Positions 57,117 to 64,000 of a stretch of DNA of 64,000 nucleotides are shown here, in pieces (position 1 is the stretch's first letter; each line of letters begins with the position of its first letter). Origin of the DNA: Paracoccus liaowanqingii (GTDB lineage: Bacteria; Pseudomonadota; Alphaproteobacteria; Rhodobacterales; Rhodobacteraceae). Location of the stretch: assembly GCF_004683865.2 (NCBI RefSeq), contig NZ_CP038439.1:2792001-2856000 (forward strand), given 5' to 3'. Position numbers and translations under genes: made by a program. The notes under the pieces were generated by a model. The model was not told the origin of the DNA. It did not search any database and saw only the letters and a list, made by a program, of their open reading frames with translations.

Positions 57117-57958
57117 TCGACAACCTCCCCCCCCTGCGCGAGGTCATCGCCGCCCATGACCTCAGCGCCAAGAAGCAGCTGGGCCAGAACTTCCTGCTGG
57201 ACCTGAACCTGACGCACAAGATCGCGCGGCAGGCGGGCGACCTGACCGGCTGCGACGTGCTGGAGGTGGGCCCCGGCCCCGGCGGGCTGACGCGCGGGTT
57301 GCTGGCCTGCGGCGCCCGCCACGTGCTGGCGATCGAGAAGGACCCCCGCGCCCTGCCCGCGCTGGAACAAATCGCCGCCGCCTATCCGGGGCGGCTGACG
57401 GTGATCACCGGCGACGCGCTGGCCATCGACCCGCTGGCGCATCTGACGCCGCCCATCCGCATCGCCGCCAACCTGCCCTACAACGTCGGCACCCAGCTGC
57501 TGATCCGCTGGCTGACGCCCCGCGACTGGCCGCCCTTCTGGCAGTCGCTGACACTGATGTTCCAGAAGGAGGTGGCCGAGCGCATCGTCGCCAAGCCCGG
57601 CTCCAAGGCCTATGGACGGCTGGCGCTGCTGGCGCAGTGGCGGGCGGAGGCGCGCATCGTGATGACCCTGCCGCCCGAGGCCTTCACCCCCGCGCCCAAG
57701 GTGCATTCCGCCGTCGTCCACCTGACCGCCCTGCCCGAGCCCCGCTTCCCGGCCGATCCGGCGGTCCTGACGCAGGTCACCAGCGCAGGCTTCAACCAGC
57801 GCCGCAAGATGCTGCGCGCCAGCCTGCGCGGCCTGCATCCCCAGATCGAGGGGCTGCTGGAAGGCGCGGGCATCCCCCCCACCGCGCGCGCCGAAGAGAT
57901 CGAGCTGGAACGGTTCTGCACCCTCGCCCGGGCGCTGAAGGCGGCACGCGAGGCGTGA
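57113..57958 (+). CDS. rsmA: 16S rRNA (adenine(1518)-N6/adenine(1519)-N6)-dimethyltransferase
   Basis: RsmA (KsgA) dimethylates two adenines in the 3' end of 16S rRNA. The 281 residues have [11 protein letters not shown], the SAM motif [13 protein letters not shown], the catalytic [11 protein letters not shown] and [13 protein letters not shown] 57113 overlaps the pdxA stop as ATGA. An in-frame GTG at 57098 is possible. The ribosome site falls in the repeat-derived GGGACGCAAG. Confidence 0.95.
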   Translation: MIDNLPPLREVIAAHDLSAKKQLGQNFLLDLNLTHKIARQAGDLTGCDVLEVGPGPGGLTRGLLACGARHVLAIEKDPRALPALEQIAAAYPGRLTVITGDALAIDPLAHLTPPIRIAANLPYNVGTQLLIRWLTPRDWPPFWQSLTLMFQKEVAERIVAKPGSKAYGRLALLAQWRAEARIVMTLPPEAFTPAPKVHSAVVHLTALPEPRFPADPAVLTQVTSAGFNQRRKMLRASLRGLHPQIEGLLEGAGIPPTARAEEIELERFCTLARALKAAREA

Positions 57959-57999
57959 TCCGGAAGGACCTTCGGACGGGGTGCCCGGCGGCTGCGGTC

Positions 58000-58034
58000 G
58001 ACAGGATGGATATTTGAGTGAAGAAGAAAGGGGG
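58000..58034 (+). repeat. Copy of dispersed GGATATTT intergenic repeat
   Basis: GACAGGATGGATATTTGAGT followed by GAAGAAGAAAGGGGG lies between convergent rsmA and the DUF4167 gene. The CCCCC part is degraded in this copy. Confidence 0.7.
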
Positions 58035-58102
58035 CGCGGGCGGGGAGCCCTGCGCCCTTGTGGTCGGCGGTGCGGCGCGGCGGGGGCCGGTCCGGACATG
58101 AG

Positions 58103-58130
58103 AAGGGGCGCGCCGGATGGCGCGCCCCTT
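58103..58130 (-). terminator. Terminator of the DUF4167 gene
   Basis: A 12-bp perfect stem, AAGGGGCGCGCC / GGCGCGCCCCTT, with a 4-base loop, 26 bases past the stop. The T run after it is very short. Confidence 0.65.
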
Positions 58131-58156
58131 GGTGTCTCGTGCGATCCCGTGGGGGA

Positions 58157-59260
58157 TCAGTCCTGGGTGCTGTCCTGCGGATCCGAGGCCGGCACCGGCG
58201 CGTCGCTTTGCGCCACCGGCTTGCGGCGGCTGCGCGTCGGCGCGGCGGGGGCCGCATCACCGGCGGGGGCGTCACCCGAGGCCGCATCAGGTGCCGGGCG
58301 CGGCGCCTTGGCGCGCGGGGTCCGGGTGCGGACCGGCTTGGCCGCGGTTTCCGACGGGGCCTCGGTCTCGGGGGTGATGACCGGGGCGGAGCCCTCGTTC
58401 TCGCGCGTCAGGAAGTCGGGCAGGCTGGCCTGCACCGGCAGGGCGCCTTCGGCATTGCGCGGATCGTTGTTGTCGCGCGGCTCGCGGCGCGACCGCGACA
58501 CCCGGGGCTGCGCGTCGCGCGGCTGGCTGTCGCGGGTCTGCTGGTCGCGGCTCTGGGTATCCCGGCTCTGGTTCTCGCGGGGCGGGGTGTCGCGGTTCTG
58601 GCTGTCGCGGCCTTGCTGGTCGCGGCTCTGGTTGTCGCGGTTCTGGGTGTCCCGCTGACCGCCGTCGCGACCCTGCTGGTTGTCCCGCTGCTGATCGCGG
58701 GGCGCCGTGTCGCGATAGCTCTGGTCGCGGTTCTGCTGATCCCGGCCCTGCTGGTCGCGGTTCTGGCCATCACGGTTCTGCTGGTCGCGCGGCCGGTCGC
58801 GGTTGCCATCCTGGCGGCTGTTGCCCTCGCCCTGATAGCCGCCTTGGCCGGAATTTCCGTTGCCCTGGTAGCCGTGGTTCTGGTTGCCGCCCTGGTTGCC
58901 ATTCTGATGGCCGCCGTTCTGGCCGTTTCCACCCTGGCTGCCCTGATGATAGCCGTGACCGCCCATGCTGGACTGATAGCCGTCATCCTCGGGGCGCCCC
59001 TGGCGATCGGCCATCTCCTTGTTCGCCTCGCCCAGCATGCGCGTGTAATGCTCGGCATGCTGCAGGAAGCTCTGTTCGGCCACGCGGTCATGGGACAGCT
59101 GGGCGTCGCGCGCCAGCGTCAGGTATTTCTCGATGATCTGCTGGGGGGTGCCACGCACCTTGCCCTCGGGTCCCGAGCTGTCGAAGACGCGATTGGTGAT
59201 GTTTCCCAGCGTGCGCTGGCGGTTCGATTTGCTACGCGAGCGGGATTTTGATGATCTCAT
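58157..59260 (-). CDS. DUF4167 domain protein with long low-complexity RDQQ-type region
   Basis: The 367-residue protein has an N-terminal DUF4167 domain of about 90 residues (SNRQRTLGNITNRVFDSSGPEGKVRGTPQQIIEKY through HAEHYTRMLGEA), common in alphaproteobacteria and possibly RNA-related. From about residue 100 it is almost free of hydrophobics: first a Gly/His/Gln/Asn-rich stretch, then dozens of RDxQ/NRDQQ units to about residue 260, then an Ala/Pro/Arg tail. The repeats look like an expanding coding minisatellite and predict an intrinsically disordered region. No function is known. Confidence 0.88.
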   Translation of the reverse strand: MRSSKSRSRSKSNRQRTLGNITNRVFDSSGPEGKVRGTPQQIIEKYLTLARDAQLSHDRVAEQSFLQHAEHYTRMLGEANKEMADRQGRPEDDGYQSSMGGHGYHQGSQGGNGQNGGHQNGNQGGNQNHGYQGNGNSGQGGYQGEGNSRQDGNRDRPRDQQNRDGQNRDQQGRDQQNRDQSYRDTAPRDQQRDNQQGRDGGQRDTQNRDNQSRDQQGRDSQNRDTPPRENQSRDTQSRDQQTRDSQPRDAQPRVSRSRREPRDNNDPRNAEGALPVQASLPDFLTRENEGSAPVITPETEAPSETAAKPVRTRTPRAKAPRPAPDAASGDAPAGDAAPAAPTRSRRKPVAQSDAPVPASDPQDSTQD

Positions 59261-59525
59261 CAGACTGTCTGTAAATGTTTCCGGGCGTCGGGATGCCAGC
59301 GCGAGCTGGACGGCGGTGTCGGACGGTTACGGGGGCTGGTGACCTCTCCGTTCAGCCCCTGCCCAGCCCCGGCGGTGGCGCGGTTGCGCGCCCCTTCGAA
59401 ACAGGCAGTGTCAGGCTGACCCATGCGACGCCAGCTTGGCTGTCGCACGCCGCCGACTAACCATGTCGCGCCGGGTTAGACAAGCAAAAACTGCCGCACA
59501 TCCGCGCGAGCGGGCCGCGGGGCGA

Positions 59526-60356
59526 TCAGTCCCTGTCCGCGAAATCGGCCAGCACCACCCGGTCGCGCCCGTCCAGGTCGGGCAGCACCCGCGCCCGCGC
59601 GCCTCGTGCGGCAAAGAGCGCGCACACCGCCGCCCCCTGGCTGGGGCCGATCTCGACCAGCACGGCGCCGGTGGGCGATAAGAGCGCGGGGGCCCCCGCC
59701 GCGATGATGCGATAGGCGCCCAAGCCATCGCCGCCATCGGTCAGCGCCATCCGCGGCTCCCAGTCGCGCACGTCGGGGTCCAGCCCGGCCATCTCGGCCG
59801 CGGCGATATAGGGCGGGTTCGAGACGATCAGGTCGAACGGGCCGGCCAGCCCCTCGACCCAGTCCGCCTGCCGGAAGCGCGCGTTCACGCCGATCCGGCG
59901 GGCATTGTGGCGCGCCACCTGCAGCGCGGCCTCGGAGAGGTCGGTCCCCAGGCCCGTCGTGCCCGGGCGCGCCGCCAGAAGCGAGATCAGGATCGCCCCC
60001 GTCCCGGTCCCCAGGTCCAGGACATGGCGCCAGGGGCGCGCGAGGGCGGCCTCGACCAGCGCCTCGGTCTCGGGGCGGGGGTCCAGCGTGTCGCGGGTGA
60101 CCTGGAAGCGATGCGCCCAGAAGTCGCGGAAGCCCACGATCTGCGCCACCGGCTGGCGCAGGGCGCGCGCGGCGATGCCGCGATGAAAGCGCGTGGCCTG
60201 GTCCTCGGTCAGCGCCAGATCCTCGGTGATGCGCAGCCGGCCGGGCTCGATCCCCAGCACGGCGGCCAGGATGCGGTCGGCGTCGCGGGCGCCGCCCGCG
60301 ATGCCCGCGGCGCGCAGCAGGGCCGCGCCCTCGGCCTGGGCCTGGGACAGGTTCAT
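59526..60356 (-). CDS. prmC: Peptide chain release factor N5-glutamine methyltransferase
   Basis: PrmC methylates the GGQ glutamine of release factors. The 276 residues show the HemK N-terminal helical domain, SAM motif [16 protein letters not shown] and the catalytic NPPY in [12 protein letters not shown]. It overlaps prfA, its substrate's gene, by 4 bases. The 265 bases upstream of the neighbouring DUF4167 gene (59261-59525) show no ORF with family similarity. Confidence 0.95.
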   Translation of the reverse strand: MNLSQAQAEGAALLRAAGIAGGARDADRILAAVLGIEPGRLRITEDLALTEDQATRFHRGIAARALRQPVAQIVGFRDFWAHRFQVTRDTLDPRPETEALVEAALARPWRHVLDLGTGTGAILISLLAARPGTTGLGTDLSEAALQVARHNARRIGVNARFRQADWVEGLAGPFDLIVSNPPYIAAAEMAGLDPDVRDWEPRMALTDGGDGLGAYRIIAAGAPALLSPTGAVLVEIGPSQGAAVCALFAARGARARVLPDLDGRDRVVLADFADRD

Positions 60357-61408
60357 TCGGCCTCCGCCAGGCGTGCGGCCTGGTCATGCGCGGTCAGCGC
60401 GTCGATGATCTCGGACAGATCGCCCGCCATGATCCGGTCCAGCGCATAGAGCGTCAGGTTGATGCGGTGATCCGTCAGACGGCCCTGCGGGTAGTTGTAG
60501 GTGCGGATGCGTTCGCTGCGATCGCCGCTGCCGACCTGCGACTTGCGGTCGGCCGAGCGTTCCGCATCCGCCGCCGCCCGCTGCATGTCATAAAGCCGCG
60601 CGCGCAGCACGGCCATCGCGTTGGCGCGGTTCTGGTGCTGCGACTTCTCGCTGCTGGTGACGACGATGCCGGTGGGCAGGTGGGTGATGCGCACCGCCGA
60701 ATCGGTGGTGTTGACATGCTGGCCGCCCGCCCCGCTGGCCCGCATCGTGTCGATGCGGATGTCGCCCGCGGGAATGTCGATGGCCACGTCCTCGGCCGCC
60801 TCGGGCAGGACGGCCACGGTGGCGGCGCTGGTATGGATGCGGCCCCCCGATTCGGTGGTGGGCACGCGCTGCACCCGGTGCACGCCGGATTCGTATTTCA
60901 GCCGGGCAAAGACCCCCGCGCCCTCGATCCGCGCGGTGGCCTCCTTGACGCCGCCCAGCTCGGTCCGGGTCAGGTCCAGCATCTGGAACTGCCAGCCCTG
61001 CCCCTCGGCGTGGCGGCGATACATCTCCAGCAGGTCGCCCGCGAACAGCGCCGCCTCGTCGCCGCCCGTGCCGGGGCGGATCTCGACGATGGCCGGGCGC
61101 GCGTCGGCGGCGTCCCTGGGCAGCAAGGCCAGCCGCAACGCCTGTTCCAGCGCGGGCAGCAGGCCCTCGATCCGCCGCAGCTCGTCCTCGGCCAGGCCGC
61201 GCATCTCGGGATCGGTCAGCATCGCGCGGGCCTCGGCCAGCCCGTCCTGCGCCGACCGCCACAGCCCGATCTGTTCGACCACCGGTTTCAGCTCGGCATA
61301 TTCGCGGCTGATCGCGGCGATCTGGTCGGGCGCCGCCCCGGCATTCAGCCGCGCCTCGAGAAACTCGAAACGCTGGACGATCTGGATCAGGCGGTCTTCG
61401 GGCAACAT
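60353..61408 (-). CDS. prfA: Peptide chain release factor 1
   Basis: RF1 ends translation at UAA and UAG. The 351 residues include the stop-codon reading PxT in [18 protein letters not shown] and the peptidyl-hydrolysis loop [18 protein letters not shown]. Length is standard. It sits upstream of prmC in the usual pair, with ATGA overlap. Confidence 0.97.
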   Translation of the reverse strand: MLPEDRLIQIVQRFEFLEARLNAGAAPDQIAAISREYAELKPVVEQIGLWRSAQDGLAEARAMLTDPEMRGLAEDELRRIEGLLPALEQALRLALLPRDAADARPAIVEIRPGTGGDEAALFAGDLLEMYRRHAEGQGWQFQMLDLTRTELGGVKEATARIEGAGVFARLKYESGVHRVQRVPTTESGGRIHTSAATVAVLPEAAEDVAIDIPAGDIRIDTMRASGAGGQHVNTTDSAVRITHLPTGIVVTSSEKSQHQNRANAMAVLRARLYDMQRAAADAERSADRKSQVGSGDRSERIRTYNYPQGRLTDHRINLTLYALDRIMAGDLSEIIDALTAHDQAARLAEAE

Positions 61409-61497
61409 GACCGCGCCTTACCCCCGCGCCCGCGACGCGACAAGCGGCAGATGGCCTGCCCGGGTCGACAAAGATCCGCAGCGGGCCCCGGGAGGGG

Positions 61498-61524
61498 GTC
61501 CGGGGGGCAGGAGCCCCCCCGGAC
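61498..61524 (-). terminator. Hairpin after the agmatinase gene
   Basis: GTCCGGGGGGC pairs with GCCCCCCCGGAC, one extra C, around loop AGGA. It lies 15 bases past the agmatinase stop. The flank CGTCGGGGGACGCAG matches the tail of the dispersed repeat. Confidence 0.6.
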
Positions 61525-61539
61525 GTCGGGGGACGCAGC

Positions 61540-62499
61540 TCACCGCCGGGTCCAGCCGAACAGCGCGATCAGCTCCAGCGCGACATGCGCCCCCGCGATC
61601 GCCGTCGCCCCTGTCGTGTCATAGGGCGGAGAGACCTCGACCACGTCGCCGCCGATCAGATCCACCCCGGCCAGCCCGCGCAAGAGCGCCGCCGCCTGCC
61701 AGCTGGCCAGGCCCCCCCAGACCGGAGTTCCGGTGCCGGGCGCGAAGGCCGGATCCAGCGCGTCGATGTCGAAGGTCACATAGACCGGACGCTCGCCCAC
61801 CACGGCGCGGATCCGCGCCAGCACCGCCCCGACCCCCTCGCGATGGACCATCGGCGCGTCCAGGATCGTCACCCCCATGGTGTCGGGATTGTCCGTGCGG
61901 ATGCCCACCGCGACGCTGGCCGCCGGATCCACCACCCCCTCGCGGATCGCCTTGTAGAGAAACGTGCCGTGATCGATCCGCTCGGGATCGTCATCGACCC
62001 AGGTGTCGGAATGCGCATCGAACTGGATCAACGCCACCGGCCCGCGCCGCGCAGCCACCGCCCGCAGGATCGGCAGCGTGATCGAGTGATCCCCGCCCAG
62101 GGTCACGGGCGCGACCCCCGCATCCAGGATCGCCCCGATATGCGCCTCGATCCGCCCCGGCACCTCGCGCGTGTTCGCATAGTCAAAGGCCATGTCTCCG
62201 TAATCGACCACATCCAGCAGCGCCAGCGGATCGTAGCCCCAGCCATAGGGCGCATCGAAGGCCTGCAGCGTGGACGCCTCGCGGATCGCGCGGGGTCCAA
62301 AGCGCGTGCCGGGCCGGTGCGTCACCGCCTGGTCGAAGGGGATCCCCGTCACCGCCAGATCGACGCCCGCCAGATCCTTGGCATAGCGGCGGCGCAGGAA
62401 ACTCGTGGCCCCGCCGAAGGCGTTCTCGAAGGACAGCCCGCGCAGGCTCTCGCGCGTGAAGGCCTGATCCACCTGCGTCTTCGCATCTTCCAGCGCCAT
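61540..62499 (-). CDS. speB: Agmatinase/ureohydrolase family protein
   Basis: The 319-residue member of the arginase fold has the binuclear manganese motifs GGDHSIT, FDAHSDT and the long DIDALDPAFAPGTGTP, with GGLASWQ next, as in SpeB. It would release urea and putrescine from agmatine; guanidinobutyrase or a related activity is possible. ATG 62499 has GAGGGGGG upstream. Any link to the urease module, which would use its urea, is only metabolic. Confidence 0.9.
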   Translation of the reverse strand: MALEDAKTQVDQAFTRESLRGLSFENAFGGATSFLRRRYAKDLAGVDLAVTGIPFDQAVTHRPGTRFGPRAIREASTLQAFDAPYGWGYDPLALLDVVDYGDMAFDYANTREVPGRIEAHIGAILDAGVAPVTLGGDHSITLPILRAVAARRGPVALIQFDAHSDTWVDDDPERIDHGTFLYKAIREGVVDPAASVAVGIRTDNPDTMGVTILDAPMVHREGVGAVLARIRAVVGERPVYVTFDIDALDPAFAPGTGTPVWGGLASWQAAALLRGLAGVDLIGGDVVEVSPPYDTTGATAIAGAHVALELIALFGWTRR

Positions 62500-62587
62500 C
62501 CCGCCCCCCTCGTCGCGTCCGCTCGTATCATCCCGAGGGGAAAGGATGCCCCGCCCCCCGACCCGCCCGCAAGCCCCCTCGCGCGCC

Positions 62588-62620
62588 GCATCTTCTTCAT
62601 GAAAATATCCGCGGGGGAGG
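62588..62620 (-). repeat. Copy of dispersed GGATATTT intergenic repeat
   Basis: On the minus strand CCTCCCCCGCGGATATTTTC followed by ATGAAGAAGATGC; the hairpin GGGGGCGGCAGCCCCC lies about 20 bases away at 62634-62649. Confidence 0.8.
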
Positions 62621-62754
62621 CCGCATCGCGGCCGGGGGCGGCAGCCCCCAAACCACGCCTCCAAAGCCGAATCACCTTGCGTCCGCAGCATTCGCTGCTA
62701 GAAGACCCCATCCTTCCGCCTGAGCAATTTCTGTAACGGCGCAGCCTCTCGTGA

Positions 62755-62800
62755 CGGGTGCGGAAGGGACGGCCCGTCGATGAAATGCGCACAGCACCCG
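62755..62800 (+). promoter_or_regulatory. Candidate r-protein leader structure before rpsF
   Basis: CGGGTGC (62755-62761) pairs with GCACCCG (62794-62800), closing a 32-base inner region containing a small GACG/CGTC hairpin with CCCG. The structure ends just before AAAGGA of rpsF. S6:S18 complexes bind such leaders in other bacteria; here that is a proposal. Confidence 0.45.
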
Positions 62801-62811
62801 AAAGGATCGCC

Positions 62812-63270
62812 ATGCCTCTGTACGAGCATGTGCTGATCGCCCGCCAGGACCTGTCGAACACGCAGGCCGAAGGGCTGATCGAACATTTCTCGACCGTACT
62901 CGCCGATAACGGCGGCAAGGTCGTGGAACATGAATACTGGGGTGTCCGCACCCTGGCCTACAAGATCAACAAGAACCGCAAGGGCCATTACGCCTTCCTG
63001 CGCACCGACGCCCCCTCGGACGCCGTGCTGGAAATGGAACGCCTGGCCCGCCTGCATGATGACGTGATGCGCGTGATGACTATCCGCGTGGACGAGCATC
63101 AGGAAGGCCCCTCGGTCCAGATGCAGAAGCGCGAAGAGCGTGGCGAGCGCGGTGACCGTGGCGATCGCGGCGACCGTCCCCGGGGCGACCGTCCCGACCG
63201 TGGCGACCGTCCGCGTGATGACCGTCCCCGTGACGGGGCTGACCGCGGCGAACGCCGCGAGCGGAACTGA
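62812..63270 (+). CDS. rpsF: 30S ribosomal protein S6
   Basis: S6 binds S18 in the 30S platform. The 152 residues begin [26 protein letters not shown] and include [25 protein letters not shown]. The usual S6 core of about 100 residues is followed by a hydrophilic tail rich in RGD/DRP repeats. ATG 62812 has AAAGGA. Leads rpsF-rpsR-rplI. Confidence 0.97.
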   Translation: MPLYEHVLIARQDLSNTQAEGLIEHFSTVLADNGGKVVEHEYWGVRTLAYKINKNRKGHYAFLRTDAPSDAVLEMERLARLHDDVMRVMTIRVDEHQEGPSVQMQKREERGERGDRGDRGDRPRGDRPDRGDRPRDDRPRDGADRGERRERN

Positions 63271-63283
63271 GAGGATCTGACGA

Positions 63284-63511
63284 ATGGCCAACAAACCCTT
63301 CTTCCGTCGTCGCAAGGTCTGCCCGTTCTCGGGTGAGAACGCGCCTGCGATCGACTACAAAGACACCCGCCTGCTGCAGCGCTACATCAGCGAACGTGGC
63401 AAGATCGTGCCGTCGCGCATCACCGCGGTCTCGGCCAAGAAGCAACGCGAGCTGGCCCGTGCCATCAAGCGCGCGCGCTTCCTGGCCCTGCTGCCCTATG
63501 TCGTCAAGTAA
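63284..63511 (+). CDS. rpsR: 30S ribosomal protein S18
   Basis: The 75-residue protein starts [21 protein letters not shown] and contains [40 protein letters not shown], the full S18 pattern. One Cys remains in KVCPF. It lies 13 bases after rpsF. Confidence 0.98.
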   Translation: MANKPFFRRRKVCPFSGENAPAIDYKDTRLLQRYISERGKIVPSRITAVSAKKQRELARAIKRARFLALLPYVVK

Positions 63512-63524
63512 GGAGACCTGAGAG

Positions 63525-64000
63525 ATGCAAGTCATCCTGCTGGAACGTGTGGCCAAGCTGGGCCAGATGGGCGAAGTCGTGAACGTCAAGCAAGGCTTCG
63601 CGCGCAACTACCTCTTGCCGCAGGGCAAGGCGCTGCGTGCCTCGGAAGCCAATATCAAGGCGTTCGAAGGCCAGAAGGCGCAACTGGAGACCCGCAACGC
63701 GGAATCCAAGGCCGAGGCGCAGAAGATCGCGGACAAGCTGGACGGTCAGACCTTCGTGGTCATCCGCTCGGCATCCGATTCGGGCGCGCTCTACGGCTCG
63801 GTCACCACGCGTGACGCGGCCGATGCCGCCACCGAGGCCGGGTTCACCGTCGACCGCAAGTCGGTCGTGCTGCGCGATCCGATCAAGGATCTGGGCCTGC
63901 ACGACGTCTCGGTCGTGCTGCACCCCGAGGTCGAGGCGACGATCACCATGAACGTCGCCCGGTCGGTCGAGGAAGCCGAGCTGCAGGCTCAGGGCAAGTC
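63525..64000 (+). CDS. rplI: 50S ribosomal protein L9, cut by the window end
   Basis: The first 158 codons are present and the frame is open to the last base. [37 protein letters not shown] is the L9 N-terminal rRNA-binding domain; the linker helix and C-terminal domain follow. It lies 13 bases after rpsR with GGAGA upstream. Confidence 0.97.
   Translation, partial: MQVILLERVAKLGQMGEVVNVKQGFARNYLLPQGKALRASEANIKAFEGQKAQLETRNAESKAEAQKIADKLDGQTFVVIRSASDSGALYGSVTTRDAADAATEAGFTVDRKSVVLRDPIKDLGLHDVSVVLHPEVEATITMNVARSVEEAELQAQGK

Larger units (their letters stand above)
62500..62811. other. 312-base divergent spacer between speB and rpsF
   Basis: This stretch holds no convincing gene. It contains one copy of the dispersed repeat (62588-62620), a GGCCGGGGGCGGCAGCCCCC hairpin region, and the promoter and leader of the rpsF operon with the hairpin at 62755-62800. 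No sigma-factor boxes can be named with confidence. Confidence 0.6.

Noticed and set aside
58500..58800. Short regularly spaced repeats that could be taken for a CRISPR array.
   Set aside because: They are in-frame RDQQ codon repeats inside a coding region, without constant repeat length or unique spacers.
58058..59251. A 397-codon plus-strand frame rich in Val, Ala and Leu opposite the DUF4167 gene, looking like a multi-span membrane protein.
   Set aside because: It is the antisense of the RDQQ repeat region; the hydrophobic pattern comes from reading the repeat complement. It has no family similarity, and the minus-strand protein has a recognised domain.
62500..62691. N-terminal extension of the agmatinase frame by 64 residues.
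   Set aside because: The extension translates the dispersed repeat and hairpin region; ATG 62499 has a strong Shine-Dalgarno and the expected protein start.

Overview
This window looks like a contiguous chromosomal segment of a high-GC alphaproteobacterium of the Rhodobacteraceae, most likely Paracoccus or a close relative. The grounds are the very high GC, the ccoNOQP / universal-stress / fnr / hemN grouping, DUF4167 and DUF5928-type proteins, the ureDABCEFG plus urtABCDE arrangement and a dispersed GGATATTTTTG-type intergenic repeat. Genus is inferred from gene content and order only. I see no prophage, integrase, transposase, CRISPR array, rRNA or tRNA.

Layout. 1-9.1 kb: tail of recJ, a metallo-beta-lactamase-fold hydrolase, an M24 aminopeptidase, an SDR protein, citrate synthase with a textbook terminator, glutamyl-tRNA synthetase and comEC, whose start looks frameshifted at a C9 tract. 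9.3-14.2 kb: DUF2798 protein, class III aminotransferase, secreted alpha/beta hydrolase, TfoX C-terminal-domain protein, miaB. 14.2-23.1 kb: microaerobic block with ccoNOQP (cbb3 oxidase), usp, a queCDE operon behind a preQ1-I riboswitch, an FNR-type regulator and hemN, with three FNR boxes. 23.2-31.2 kb: polA, two small zinc-binding proteins, an ABC ATPase, a HIT protein, a divergent glycosyltransferase/sulfotransferase pair and dps. 31.3-36.2 kb: fatty-acid genes fabD-fabG-acpP, ndk, an AI-2E family permease and an OlsB-like acyltransferase. 36.2-47.6 kb: a complete urea module, urease structural and accessory genes followed by the UrtABCDE urea importer. 47.7-57.9 kb: holC, pepA, then lptF-lptG-lptD-surA-pdxA-rsmA. 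58.1-64 kb: DUF4167 protein, prfA-prmC, an agmatinase-like gene and the start of the rpsF-rpsR-rplI operon, cut by the window end.

How genes work together. The cbb3 oxidase, HemN (oxygen-independent haem synthesis), Usp and the FNR-type regulator form a low-oxygen regulon supported by three palindromic FNR sites. UrtABCDE brings urea in; urease, matured by UreDEFG with nickel, releases ammonia. A 58-codon histidine-rich membrane peptide is translationally coupled between ureA and ureB. QueC, QueD and QueE make the 7-deazaguanine precursor under control of the riboswitch that senses preQ1. LptF/G/D and SurA build the LPS export and outer-membrane assembly path.

Most interesting points: the riboswitch, the small ORF in the urease operon, a pair of covarying hairpins after miaB, a multi-copy composite repeat (one copy has become the C-terminal tail of PdxA and supplies the rsmA start region), and two homopolymer tracts that appear to break comEC and lptF. 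I did not find a convincing wholly new defence or metabolic system.
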